Shown here one piece after another: positions 1 through 8,016 of a DNA stretch of 26,043 bases. This DNA is from CANHVK01 sp046304235 (GTDB taxonomy: Bacteria; Bacteroidota; Bacteroidia; Flavobacteriales_D; Crocinitomicaceae). The notes beneath the pieces were generated by a model. That model saw only the letters and a list, made by a program, of their open reading frames with translations, was not told the DNA's origin and did not search any database. Every line of letters begins with the position of its first letter. Position 1 is the stretch's first letter. Both the position numbers and the translations under genes were made by a program. The stretch is from NCBI GenBank assembly GCA_046304235.1, contig JBKCEW010000112.1:1-26043 (forward strand), in the 5' to 3' direction.

Positions 1-2020
1 AGATACTACTGTTAATAATGACTTAAACTTTTTTGTTCAACAACCTCAAAAATTAACCGACTTAAGAGATGGTCAAAAAGTGACTTTCAGAATTTACGGA
101 TGGAATGCTGAAAGTAATAATGGTTCTTTCGGTATTGAATCAATTCAATTGATTGCTGATACTTCAAAAATCAATATGTCAAGATTTACGGCTAATGGTG
201 TTGGAAATAATTCAAAAAAAACAGAAGCTTTTGCTTTTGATTCATGGGATCTTGGTGCAGCAAACAAAGAAACTAGTGAATCTAACTTAACAGGTAGTAT
301 CAACTTAAATAAATACTACGAGTTCTCAGTTACTGCAAAGAAAAGAAAACTGGTAAACGTAGATTCTATTACTTTTTTTGTAAATAGAAATATTCAAGGA
401 GTAAGAAATGTAGAGGTTAGATCAAGTGTAGATAACTTTAGTACTCCTATTACATTTATATCAAAAAATTCAAACGTTGCTTCTGTGACAAACAATCGTT
501 TGTTTTTTAAAACTGATACTACCTTAGGTTTAAATGTAAGAATTAATACAAACAATAATAACTACAAAAACATTAGAGACTCTAAGACGATATCTTTTAG
601 AATATATGGATATAATGCAGAAACTGTAGAAGGTACTTTAGAAATAGATTCAGTAAAAGCTTTTGGTATAGGTTCTACGATAGAAAACTTCCAAAATTAC
701 ATGGACTATTCTGATTGTCCGCTTATGTTTACTAAAGATCAAGTTTCTTTAATGAAAAACATTTTAGCTCTTCCAATTAGCAGTAGAAACAACTTACACA
801 ATGAAGAAAACTTAATTAGTACTGGAACTAATGAAATCAAATCTGTGATATGTAAACCAGCTCCTTACTTTAATTATAATATCACACACTTGTGTAGTGG
901 TGGTTTAGTTAGTTTTAGAGATAAATCATGGAGTTCTAAAGCTACAAGTAGAGTTTGGTATTTTGAAGATGGAGAGCCAAGTACTGATACTTCAGCAAAC
1001 CCTAAAGTTATCTTCGAAAAGCCTGGTTACAAAAAAGTATCTTTACATGTAAAAAATAGTGTTGGTGAAGATTCACTGGTACTTAACGAAGCAGTTTTTG
1101 TTTCTTCAGAAGAAGCTGAAATTAATGATTTGTTTTCTCAAAGTTTCAACGATGGATCTTTATCGAATTGGTTAGTTGTAAATGAAGAAAATAATTTTGC
1201 TAACTTCCAAGTTGGTAACGGAAGATGGGGAACAAAAGGTGTTAAACTAAACAACTTTAAAGATATCTCAGAATCAACTCTTGATGATATAGATAACAGA
1301 TTGTACTTTGAAAGATTAGGAGGAAGCAAAGATGCATTAATATCTCCATCTATCGATTTCACAAAAATTACAGATACAAAATTGAATTTTGATTATTCTT
1401 ATGCAACAACCAGTTTCTATGACTCTTTACTAACTGAAAAATTGGTTGTGTCATATTCTACAAACTGTGGAAGATCATGGTTGCCACTTCATACTATCTG
1501 TTATTCAAAAGATGTAGCTGAAACATCATCTTATAGCACTGATTTAATTACCGCTGGTATTTATTCAGGAAAAGAATTTGTTCCTTCTTCTGATGATGTA
1601 TGGAAAACAACAAATATTGATTTAACTCCAATTGTTAAGAATTCGAGTAAAAATAGAGTTCGTATTAAATTAGAGTTTTTTGCTTCTAGTTATTCTAACA
1701 ACTTATACATTGACAACATCAATTTATTTGGTACTGTTAACATAGAAGAAAATCCTTTAACACAAATGAACTTTAATATCGTTCCTAACCCAACTTCAAA
1801 TGATAAAGGAATTCATGTTGAATATGTAGCCAATGAAAAACCAGTAACATTTGAATTAATTGACTTACAAGGTAAAGTATTAAGTACGGAAACCAATTAC
1901 AATACAAACGGTTCTATTTCTCACACATTGAAATATAACAATCAAATTGAAGCAGGTTACTATACATTACGTATTTCTCAAGGACAGTATGTTTCTAACA
2001 AGAAATTGATTGTTCAGTAG
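1..2020 (+). CDS. Secreted M43-like metalloprotease, C-terminal part (FRIYG modules, PKD, T9SS sorting tail); 5' end outside window
   Basis: The frame is open from base 2, so this is the 3' part of a longer gene; the GTG at 80 is not the real start. Residues below are numbered from base 80. Two related modules carry FRIYGWNAE (3-11) and FRIYGYNAE (173-181), 170 residues apart. Next comes NYMDYSDCPLMFT (206-218), which matches the Met-turn region of M43 (pappalysin/cytophagalysin) metallopeptidases, followed by a typical M43 end (SSRNNL, then ENLISTGT). A PKD-like domain (about 265-345, core WYFEDGEPSTD) and a jelly-roll-like region (about 350-555, ending YIDNINLFG) follow. The last ~80 residues, starting NIVPNPTS, are a type A T9SS sorting domain (TIGR04183-like) that directs export and cleavage. 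The HExxHxxGxxH zinc motif is not in the window. The protease call is inferred from the Met-turn; the T9SS call is firm. Confidence 0.82.
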   Translation, partial: DTTVNNDLNFFVQQPQKLTDLRDGQKVTFRIYGWNAESNNGSFGIESIQLIADTSKINMSRFTANGVGNNSKKTEAFAFDSWDLGAANKETSESNLTGSINLNKYYEFSVTAKKRKLVNVDSITFFVNRNIQGVRNVEVRSSVDNFSTPITFISKNSNVASVTNNRLFFKTDTTLGLNVRINTNNNNYKNIRDSKTISFRIYGYNAETVEGTLEIDSVKAFGIGSTIENFQNYMDYSDCPLMFTKDQVSLMKNILALPISSRNNLHNEENLISTGTNEIKSVICKPAPYFNYNITHLCSGGLVSFRDKSWSSKATSRVWYFEDGEPSTDTSANPKVIFEKPGYKKVSLHVKNSVGEDSLVLNEAVFVSSEEAEINDLFSQSFNDGSLSNWLVVNEENNFANFQVGNGRWGTKGVKLNNFKDISESTLDDIDNRLYFERLGGSKDALISPSIDFTKITDTKLNFDYSYATTSFYDSLLTEKLVVSYSTNCGRSWLPLHTICYSKDVAETSSYSTDLITAGIYSGKEFVPSSDDVWKTTNIDLTPIVKNSSKNRVRIKLEFFASSYSNNLYIDNINLFGTVNIEENPLTQMNFNIVPNPTSNDKGIHVEYVANEKPVTFELIDLQGKVLSTETNYNTNGSISHTLKYNNQIEAGYYTLRISQGQYVSNKKLIVQ

Positions 2021-2039
2021 TCACTATCAAAATTAAAGG

Positions 2040-2075
2040 ACTAAAAAAGGAGATCAAACGATCTCCTTTTTTAGT
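2040..2075. terminator. Strong bidirectional intrinsic terminator
   Basis: A 16-bp perfect stem (2040-2055 with 2060-2075) surrounds a 4-nt loop, AAAC. The GC-rich core is GGAGATC/GATCTCC, flanked by A6 and T6 runs, so both strands end in a U-tract. It lies between the convergent protease and Nudix genes. The stop codon of the Nudix gene (2054-2056 on the minus strand) falls at the loop edge, so the last codons of that gene form one arm. Confidence 0.9.
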
Positions 2076-2470
2076 TTTAGTATTACCCTTTTATCTATGG
2101 GAAATGTCAAGTCCTTTTCATGAATATGGTTAATAGAAATCCATCTAGGAACTTCGAAATCAGTTTTTTGAACTATTCTGGTTTCATTAATTAAACTAAC
2201 AAGATAATATACCGAAAACAATTGGTCTAAAGGTTGAAATGCTGATGGAACAAAATCATCGTTGAGATAATAAAGTTCACTAACATGTATTCTCAAACCC
2301 AACTCTTCTTCAAATTCTCTTTTTAAGCATTCTTGAAAACCTTCCCCCCATTCTAAACCTCCACCTGGAAATTTTGTAAAATGAATACCATTTCTAGTTT
2401 CATCTAAAACCAAAATTTCTTTATTTTGATTTATCAATATTCCATATACTCGAATATTGAATTTTTTCAT
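2054..2470 (-). CDS. Nudix (MutT-like) hydrolase
   Basis: A 138-residue single-domain Nudix hydrolase, the usual size for the family. The full Nudix box is present: G37, five residues, E43, seven residues, then R51-E52-F53-E54-E55-E56-L57-G58-L59, so the metal-binding glutamates are intact. Nudix enzymes hydrolyse nucleoside diphosphates linked to a second moiety; the substrate cannot be read from sequence. It is the last gene of the minus-strand block. Its ATG overlaps the stop of the MazG-like gene (ATGA, 4 nt), implying translational coupling. Its 3' end is embedded in the terminator at 2040-2075. Confidence 0.9.
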   Translation of the reverse strand: MKKFNIRVYGILINQNKEILVLDETRNGIHFTKFPGGGLEWGEGFQECLKREFEEELGLRIHVSELYYLNDDFVPSAFQPLDQLFSVYYLVSLINETRIVQKTDFEVPRWISINHIHEKDLTFPIDKRVILKLKKEIV

Positions 2471-2853
2471 TTTTCAATAATGGCTCTTATATTGGGTTTG
2501 AAATATAAATCTGACTTTAATATTTTCCCATATTCACGATAAATTGGCTTACCATTTTCATCTAGTTTACTCATATTAGACCTTTGAATTTCATCAAAAA
2601 CCTCTTCAATTTTAAATTGTAAACCATGCTTTAAAATCGTACCACATAAAATATAAAGTTGATCTCCTAAAGCATCGGCTACTTCTACTAAATCTCCTTT
2701 TAAAGCAGCTTCTAGGTATTCTTCATTCTCTTCTTTCATCAAATTAAAACGAAGAGTTATTTCATCTTTTGTTAATTCTACTGTGGGTTGATAGTTATTT
2801 TTAATTCCGAACGAATCATGGAATTCTTCGACGTTTTTTATTATTTTCTCCAT
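2467..2853 (-). CDS. MazG-like (all-alpha) nucleoside triphosphate pyrophosphohydrolase
   Basis: A 128-residue, probably all-helical protein. A glutamate-rich helix at 41-48 (EENEEYLE) is followed by E57-V-A-D60 and DQLYIL (64-69). This is the ExxE ... ExxD metal-binding pattern of MazG / phosphoribosyl-ATP pyrophosphatase-like enzymes, which hydrolyse NTPs or non-canonical dNTPs to the monophosphate plus PPi. The start is the ATG at 2853, 2 nt after the prenyl synthase stop; the end overlaps the Nudix start by 4 nt. Two pyrophosphohydrolases of unrelated folds in coupled tandem suggest a nucleotide house-cleaning role, which is an inference. The substrate is unknown. Confidence 0.8.
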   Translation of the reverse strand: MEKIIKNVEEFHDSFGIKNNYQPTVELTKDEITLRFNLMKEENEEYLEAALKGDLVEVADALGDQLYILCGTILKHGLQFKIEEVFDEIQRSNMSKLDENGKPIYREYGKILKSDLYFKPNIRAIIEK

Positions 2854-2855
2854 AA

Positions 2856-3815
2856 TTAAACTTCTCTATTAAATAAAAAATCAGATAATTCAACTAATAC
2901 TAATTTATGATCATTTGAAACTTCAATCGCTTCTAAAGCTGTCATTGCCTTTTTTTGATAGTAGGATTTTAATTCTTGTGCTTCATCAAAAATCCCTAAA
3001 TCTTTAATTAATTGTTGTGCCGTTTTAACTTTAGTTTTTGAATCTTGAATCAAAAGCATTTGATTGACTTCATCGCCTTGTTGTTTTTCAATAGCTTTTA
3101 ATAGTAAATATGTCTTTTTATTTGTTATAATGTCCCCTCCTACTTGTTTTCCAAACTTTTCAGGATCGCCATATAAATCTAAAATATCATCTTGTATCTG
3201 AAAAGCAATACCCAGACTTACTCCAAAATCATAAATTAATTGTTGGTCTTTCTTGGATGCGTTCGCAATTACAGCTCCCATTTGTAAAGCTCCTCCTAAT
3301 AAAACAGAGGTCTTTAGACGAATCATTTCAATATATTCAGCGACAGATACATCCGATCTTAATTCAAAATCCATATCCATTTGTTGTCCCTCGCAAACCT
3401 CTACAGCTGTTTTATTGAAAATGCTTAACAAATTTGCCAAGTGTATAGATTCTTGTTTTTGAAGTTCTTGATATGCTTTTACCAAAAGAACATCCCCTGA
3501 AAGTATTGCTATATTATCATTCCATTTAGCGTGTACAGTTTCCTGATTTCTCCTCAATGGAGCTTTATCCATAATATCATCGTGAATCAATGAAAAGTTG
3601 TGGAAGAATTCAATGGATAAAGCACTTGGAAATGCCTCTTCTACTTTACCACCAAATAATTCAACAGACATTAAAGTCAACAAGGGACGAATGCGTTTTC
3701 CTCCCAAATTCATAAAATAATTCAATGGGTCGTATAAGTTTGAAGGAGTACCAGGGAATTGGTACTCCTTCAATATATTTTCAAAAGTTATAGAATAATC
3801 TTTAAGTGTTTTCAT
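2856..3815 (-). CDS. Polyprenyl (probably short-chain) diphosphate synthase
   Basis: This trans-isoprenyl diphosphate synthase condenses isopentenyl diphosphate onto allylic diphosphates. Motifs are GGKRIRP (38-44), first Asp-rich DDIMD (79-83) followed by LRRNQETVH, and second Asp-rich DDILD (209-213). The residue five before the first Asp-rich motif is aromatic (F74), which in this superfamily favours short products (FPP/GGPP); IspB-type long-chain enzymes usually have Ala there. The start is the ATG at 3815 (319 aa); a TTG one codon upstream is less likely. The ATG overlaps the rmlA stop as TGATG, indicating coupling. Chain length is inferred, not shown. Confidence 0.88.
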   Translation of the reverse strand: MKTLKDYSITFENILKEYQFPGTPSNLYDPLNYFMNLGGKRIRPLLTLMSVELFGGKVEEAFPSALSIEFFHNFSLIHDDIMDKAPLRRNQETVHAKWNDNIAILSGDVLLVKAYQELQKQESIHLANLLSIFNKTAVEVCEGQQMDMDFELRSDVSVAEYIEMIRLKTSVLLGGALQMGAVIANASKKDQQLIYDFGVSLGIAFQIQDDILDLYGDPEKFGKQVGGDIITNKKTYLLLKAIEKQQGDEVNQMLLIQDSKTKVKTAQQLIKDLGIFDEAQELKSYYQKKAMTALEAIEVSNDHKLVLVELSDFLFNREV

Positions 3816-4675
3816 CAAGAAATTAATGTCATTAAATAAGTACCATAACCACTTTTTAATAATGGTTTAGCTATTTCAGATAATTGTTCTTTGGTTATAA
3901 AACCATTTCTAAAGGCTACCTCTTCAATGCAACCAATTTTTAAACCCTGTCTTTCCTCTATTACTTGAACAAATTGTCCTGCTTGCATCAATGATGGAAA
4001 AGTACCTGTGTCTAGCCAAGCTGTACCTCTACTTAACATAGAGACTTTTAATTTTTTTCGTTTAAGGTATTCTGCATTTACGTCAGTGATCTCATATTCT
4101 CCTCTAGCTGAAGGTTTCAAAGATTTAGCAATTTCAACAACATCGTTATCATAAAAATACAAGCCAGGTACTGCGTAATTCGATTTAGGTTTTAATGGCT
4201 TTTCTTCGATGGAGATCGCATTCATATTTTCATCAAACTCAACGACACCGTATCTTTCTGGATCGCTCACATGATAAGCATAAACTATTCCTCCGACTGG
4301 ATGTAAATTATCACTCAATAACTCACTCATACCAGCGCCATAGAAAATATTATCCCCTAAAATCAGTGCTACACTATCCTTTCCAATAAAGTCTTCTCCA
4401 ATAACAAAAGCTTGTGCTAAGCCATTTGGTTCTGGTTGCTCCGCATATTCAAATCGACACCCTAACTTTGAACCATCCCCTAACAAACGTTGAAAATGAG
4501 GCAAATCATGTGGTGTTGAGATAATTAAAATCTCTGAAATTCCAGCGCCTATCAATACCGACAAAGGATAATAAATCATTGGCTTATCGTAAACTGGCAT
4601 CAATTGCTTACTTACTGCTAAAGTCAGTGGATGTAGACGTGTGCCAGAACCTCCTGCTAAAATAATTCCTTTCAT
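3815..4675 (-). CDS. rmlA: Glucose-1-phosphate thymidylyltransferase
   Basis: RmlA/RfbA makes dTDP-glucose from glucose-1-phosphate and dTTP, the first step to dTDP-rhamnose and other dTDP-sugars. Near the N-terminus it shows the nucleotide-binding signature GGSGTRLHP (8-16) and KQLMPVYDKPM (23-33). Further on are LGDNIFYG, the sugar-binding EEKP segment, and the C-terminal AWLDTGT motif. With the ATG at 4675 the product is 286 aa, normal for the family; an upstream TTG at 4690 would add five residues (MKNNK) and is less likely. No rmlB, rmlC or rmlD lies nearby, so this is an orphan copy. It is 46 nt downstream of the DUF2459 gene and is coupled to the prenyl synthase. Confidence 0.93.
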   Translation of the reverse strand: MKGIILAGGSGTRLHPLTLAVSKQLMPVYDKPMIYYPLSVLIGAGISEILIISTPHDLPHFQRLLGDGSKLGCRFEYAEQPEPNGLAQAFVIGEDFIGKDSVALILGDNIFYGAGMSELLSDNLHPVGGIVYAYHVSDPERYGVVEFDENMNAISIEEKPLKPKSNYAVPGLYFYDNDVVEIAKSLKPSARGEYEITDVNAEYLKRKKLKVSMLSRGTAWLDTGTFPSLMQAGQFVQVIEERQGLKIGCIEEVAFRNGFITKEQLSEIAKPLLKSGYGTYLMTLIS

Positions 4676-4721
4676 TTTATTATTTTTCAAATTTTTATAA
4701 CGTTTTCATCTCAAAAAAGTT

Positions 4722-5405
4722 TCATTTTTCATACATGCCAAAAATTCCAGATTCGAAAGGTGTCCAAATACATGCTTTCTGATTACAAGACTTTAACGCA
4801 TCGTTTGTCCAAGTATTACAAGTATAAAACAAATGATAGGTTCCTGTCGATTCATAAAAAGCATCATTATCTCCATATACTGCATCTGTCGGGATGTATA
4901 GAGCCTTATTTTTTGTGGTTTTTTGAAATGAATTAAAAATAAAATCCCGTAAGTTTTTATATTCTTTTTTAGTTAAGAACAATTTAATACAATTAGTTGA
5001 ATCTGTATTTATTGAATCTCTGTATGTTACATGTAAAGCTGTACTACTTAAACCTGTTGCTGATCGCAAAGCAGTCGCAACAGTAAGATCTGCCCAAGTG
5101 GGTGTATTTAAGTAAAATTCTTTATCCCCCCAACCAAAAGAAATCCATTTATTGTGATTTTGTTTAGTTCTTGTATTTGAAACTGGAAAATAATATTTCC
5201 AATTTACCAATTCATTTTTTACGGGCATTACAATATCCGTATGAACTCCATTTGACAAGATTAAAACGTTATATTCTTTTGGCCTATTAGATATGTTTTG
5301 ACTACTACCTAATGATCCTAATAAAAATGCAAATAAAAAATAAATTCCAAAAAATAATATTATGGATATTAAACTCCAGATTATTATTTTAAATCCTCTT
5401 CTCAT
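4722..5405 (-). CDS. DUF2459 / TIGR02117-like membrane-anchored protein, possible permuted papain-like fold
   Basis: A 227-residue protein of unknown function. Residues 1-6 are basic (MRRGFK), followed by one hydrophobic segment (about 7-30) that predicts an anchor with the rest outside the cytoplasm. The body shows features of the TIGR02117/DUF2459 family: NGVHTDIVMP (52-61), FGWGDKEFY (90-98), TPTWADL (101-107) and YHLFYTCNTW (190-199). A His (H55) at a strand edge before a Cys (C196) at the start of a helix resembles the H...C order of circularly permuted NlpC/P60-like enzymes. That is an inference. Its ATG overlaps the patatin stop by 4 nt (ATGA), which ties it to the PHB mobilisation genes. 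The family call is moderately sure; no activity can be asserted. Confidence 0.78.
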   Translation of the reverse strand: MRRGFKIIIWSLISIILFFGIYFLFAFLLGSLGSSQNISNRPKEYNVLILSNGVHTDIVMPVKNELVNWKYYFPVSNTRTKQNHNKWISFGWGDKEFYLNTPTWADLTVATALRSATGLSSTALHVTYRDSINTDSTNCIKLFLTKKEYKNLRDFIFNSFQKTTKNKALYIPTDAVYGDNDAFYESTGTYHLFYTCNTWTNDALKSCNQKACIWTPFESGIFGMYEK

Positions 5406-6436
5406 TTGAATTTATTGAAAAAATGTTTTTCGACATCAAATGAAGATTTTATACCAACCTGATCGTATTCATTGATAATCCATTTTTCAGCATACTCTCT
5501 TCCTTTCTGTTTTAAATCTAATAGAAACTCCCAAGAAGTATTCATTTTACTTGAATATTTCAAATGCCCAATTGCTTCGTGTGCAGAAATAGAATGCACA
5601 AATATCTCTCTTGGTTTTCGATCTTCTTCTAAGGAAATACCTCTTCTAACTAATTCATTTCGATAATGAATCAATTTCATTTCATTAATTAAACTAGAAT
5701 TAAAACAAATTTCTGTTATTCGATCTTCAATATCTCTAGCACTTGTTGGTACATCTTTGATATTTATTGAATTTATTTTAACAAGTAATACGTCTCTAAT
5801 ATCTGTATTTTCAATCAAAGGAAACAAAGGGGGATTTCCCATATAACCACCATCCCAATAAAATTCACCATCAATTTCTACCGCTTGAAAAAGATAAGGT
5901 AAACAAGTAGAAGCTAACACTGAATCTACCGTAATATCATCATTTGCAAAAACCTTAGCTCTATTCGTTTTTACATTAGTGGCACAAATAAAAAGCTTTT
6001 TCTTATTGTATTTTCTCAATTCATCGAAATCAACCAATGAATTTAATATTTGTCTTAAGGGATTAATATTAGCTGGGTTAAGCTGATAAGGAGAAAAAAA
6101 CTGAGACATGGCGTTAAACATCATATAACCAGGAGTATTATATAAATCACCATTTGAAAACATCGAGTCAACCATCGAAGGTTTAAAAAGGATATTTCCT
6201 GACAATGCAATATCTTTCCAAAGTTTGTCGAGTAATTCTTTAGCCTTTTCTTTTCCACCTATATGCAATCCATATGCAGTAACCACTGCATTGATAGCAC
6301 CAGCACTCGTACCAACGATACCATCTGCAACTAGCTCTTCTATTTCTAATAGACGATCAAGTACACCCCAAGTAAAAGCACCATGTGCTCCACCGCCTTG
6401 TAACGCAAGTCCTACGTGTTTAGTTTTTAATTTCAT
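5402..6436 (-). CDS. Patatin-like hydrolase (DUF3734-like C-terminus), candidate PHB mobilisation enzyme
   Basis: A 344-residue patatin-fold serine hydrolase. It has the glycine-rich oxyanion loop QGGGAHG (13-19), the nucleophile elbow GTSAG with S44 (42-46), and the dyad Asp in DGG (D195-G197), so the Ser-Asp dyad is intact. No signal peptide is visible, so it should be cytoplasmic. The C-terminal part (DIEDRITEICFNSSLI, about 235-250) resembles patatins with a DUF3734 extension, which I recall sitting beside 3-hydroxybutyrate dehydrogenase genes in proteobacteria. Here it follows bdhA by 9 nt and overlaps the DUF2459 gene. The family's usual reaction is acyl-ester hydrolysis. Acting on the PHB granule surface (lipid or polymer) is an inference from context. 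Confidence 0.87.
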   Translation of the reverse strand: MKLKTKHVGLALQGGGAHGAFTWGVLDRLLEIEELVADGIVGTSAGAINAVVTAYGLHIGGKEKAKELLDKLWKDIALSGNILFKPSMVDSMFSNGDLYNTPGYMMFNAMSQFFSPYQLNPANINPLRQILNSLVDFDELRKYNKKKLFICATNVKTNRAKVFANDDITVDSVLASTCLPYLFQAVEIDGEFYWDGGYMGNPPLFPLIENTDIRDVLLVKINSINIKDVPTSARDIEDRITEICFNSSLINEMKLIHYRNELVRRGISLEEDRKPREIFVHSISAHEAIGHLKYSSKMNTSWEFLLDLKQKGREYAEKWIINEYDQVGIKSSFDVEKHFFNKFK

Positions 6437-6445
6437 TCTATATTT

Positions 6446-7213
6446 TTATTGTGCTGTCCAACCTCCATCAACAGGTAATGCTGTACCTGTCATTGTCGAA
6501 GCTTCTTGAGAAGCTAAAAACAATGCAAGTTTACCTAATGTTTCGGGAGTAACAAACTCTTTAATTGCATGCTTTTGAAGCATAATTTTAGAAACGACCT
6601 CATCCTCAGATATGCCGTGTGCTTTGGCTTGTTCGGCAATTTGTTTTTCAACTAATGGTGTTTTAACATAACCAGGACAAATCGCGTTTACGGTAATTCC
6701 ATGAGGCGCTCCTTCTAATCCAAGTACTTTAGTCATTCCTACAACAGCGTGTTTTGCAGAAACATAAGCGATCTTAAACTCCGAAGCAACCAATCCATGC
6801 GCTGAGGCAATATTTATAATTCTTCCAAACTTATTTTCCTTCATGCAATTCCAAACGGATTTAGACATATGAAAAACAGCATTTAAATTCACATCTATAA
6901 TAGCATTCCATCTTTCGGTCGGGAAATCTTCTATTGGAGAAACATACTGTATGCCTGCATTGTTGATTAAAACATCAATTTTACCAAAATGATTGATCGC
7001 ATTTGTGACCATCTCTTCAATAGACGCTGGATTTCTTAAATCAGCACCATAAAAAGCTGTTTTAATTCCAAATTCATCACCTATTTGTTTGGCTATTTCT
7101 GGACCATTAGACTCTAATCCATTAAATGCTATTTGATAAGCAGCTTTTGCAAATTCTCTTGCAATGCCCAAACCTATACCACTTGTACTTCCTGTAATTA
7201 AAACTGTTTTCAT
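6446..7213 (-). CDS. bdhA: D-3-hydroxybutyrate dehydrogenase
   Basis: A 255-residue classical short-chain dehydrogenase that interconverts (R)-3-hydroxybutyrate and acetoacetate with NAD(H). The cofactor motif is TGSTSGIG (7-14), with NNAG at 84-87. The catalytic residues are S137, Y150 and K154. Residues that bind substrate in characterised 3-hydroxybutyrate dehydrogenases all have equivalents: Gln after NNAGI (Q89), His two after the Ser (H139), K147, and Gln in VEKQI (Q191). The segment LQKHAIKEFVTPE and the ending TALPVDGGWTAQ are also typical of BdhA. This residue set separates it from generic SDRs and from PhaB. It lies between the alpha/beta hydrolase (7 nt away) and the patatin. Confidence 0.93.
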   Translation of the reverse strand: MKTVLITGSTSGIGLGIAREFAKAAYQIAFNGLESNGPEIAKQIGDEFGIKTAFYGADLRNPASIEEMVTNAINHFGKIDVLINNAGIQYVSPIEDFPTERWNAIIDVNLNAVFHMSKSVWNCMKENKFGRIINIASAHGLVASEFKIAYVSAKHAVVGMTKVLGLEGAPHGITVNAICPGYVKTPLVEKQIAEQAKAHGISEDEVVSKIMLQKHAIKEFVTPETLGKLALFLASQEASTMTGTALPVDGGWTAQ

Positions 7214-7220
7214 AAAATTT

Positions 7221-8012
7221 CTATATAAACTCCTTGATTAGATTATAAACTTGAGGAACATTTTCTAAATTCAATGTATGACCAGCATCGGGTAAAACGA
7301 CAAATTTTGACGATTCAATGTGATCTGAGACTGATTTTCCTAATTCAACTGGAAATAACATATCTTTTCCTCCATGGATTACTAAAGTCTGAGCTTTAAT
7401 CTTTGTCAATTCTCTTCGATAATCTTTCATATATAAAGTTGCAGTCATAAGCTTTTCTAATGCTTTTGCTTCAACAACATCTTTACGCATTGATTTCAAT
7501 AATTCAATTGGAATAATAGGATTATTAAAATAATTATCACTTAAAACATATGGTAGCATAACATCTAACAACAAACCATAACCTCCGATTTCTAAGGCCC
7601 TTTTCCAAGACAATTCAATAGCCTCGTAATAAGGTGTTTTGTGAGCAAAGCTAGACAATAAAACAAGCTTGTCAATTCTATTAGGGAACAATACAGCTAT
7701 ATGTTGTGCAACAATACTGCCATATGACAATCCAATAAAAGAAGCATTAGCAAACGATTGGCTGTCTAATACACCTATAACATCCTCTGCATGTTGATCA
7801 AAATCTCTCCAATCACCTTCTTTATCTGAACTACCTTGAAAGACAAAATCTACTAATACAACAGTATATTTTTCTTTTAATAATGGAGTCATAAAACCCC
7901 ATGAAGCGGTTGTTTGTGATAATCCATTCAACAAAACTACCACAGGTAATCCGTGCTGATTGTTTAAAATTTCACAATAGATATTTTTGTTATCCTTTGT
8001 TTTTATATTCAT
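7221..8012 (-). CDS. Alpha/beta hydrolase, possible 3-hydroxybutyrate oligomer or ester hydrolase
   Basis: A 263-residue single-domain alpha/beta hydrolase without a signal peptide. The nucleophile elbow is GLSYGS with S96 (94-99). The acid is D217 in HGGKDMLF and the base H245 in DAGHTLNLE, so the triad is complete. The first strands (VVVLLNGLSQTTASWGF) place the oxyanion hole near N29-G30. It lies between phaJ and bdhA with gaps of 4 and 7 nt, so co-transcription is very likely. Context suggests cleavage of a hydroxyacyl ester, oligomer or CoA ester that feeds BdhA, but sequence alone gives only the fold. It lacks the lipase-box Cys of PHA synthases and clear PhaZ features. Confidence 0.85.
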   Translation of the reverse strand: MNIKTKDNKNIYCEILNNQHGLPVVVLLNGLSQTTASWGFMTPLLKEKYTVVLVDFVFQGSSDKEGDWRDFDQHAEDVIGVLDSQSFANASFIGLSYGSIVAQHIAVLFPNRIDKLVLLSSFAHKTPYYEAIELSWKRALEIGGYGLLLDVMLPYVLSDNYFNNPIIPIELLKSMRKDVVEAKALEKLMTATLYMKDYRRELTKIKAQTLVIHGGKDMLFPVELGKSVSDHIESSKFVVLPDAGHTLNLENVPQVYNLIKEFI

Positions 8013-8016
8013 TCAT

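Noticed and set aside
6225..6509. A 94-codon plus-strand ORF rich in Ser, Pro and Ala
   Set aside because: It is antisense to conserved patatin and bdhA coding sequence; its composition is a mirror of those codons.
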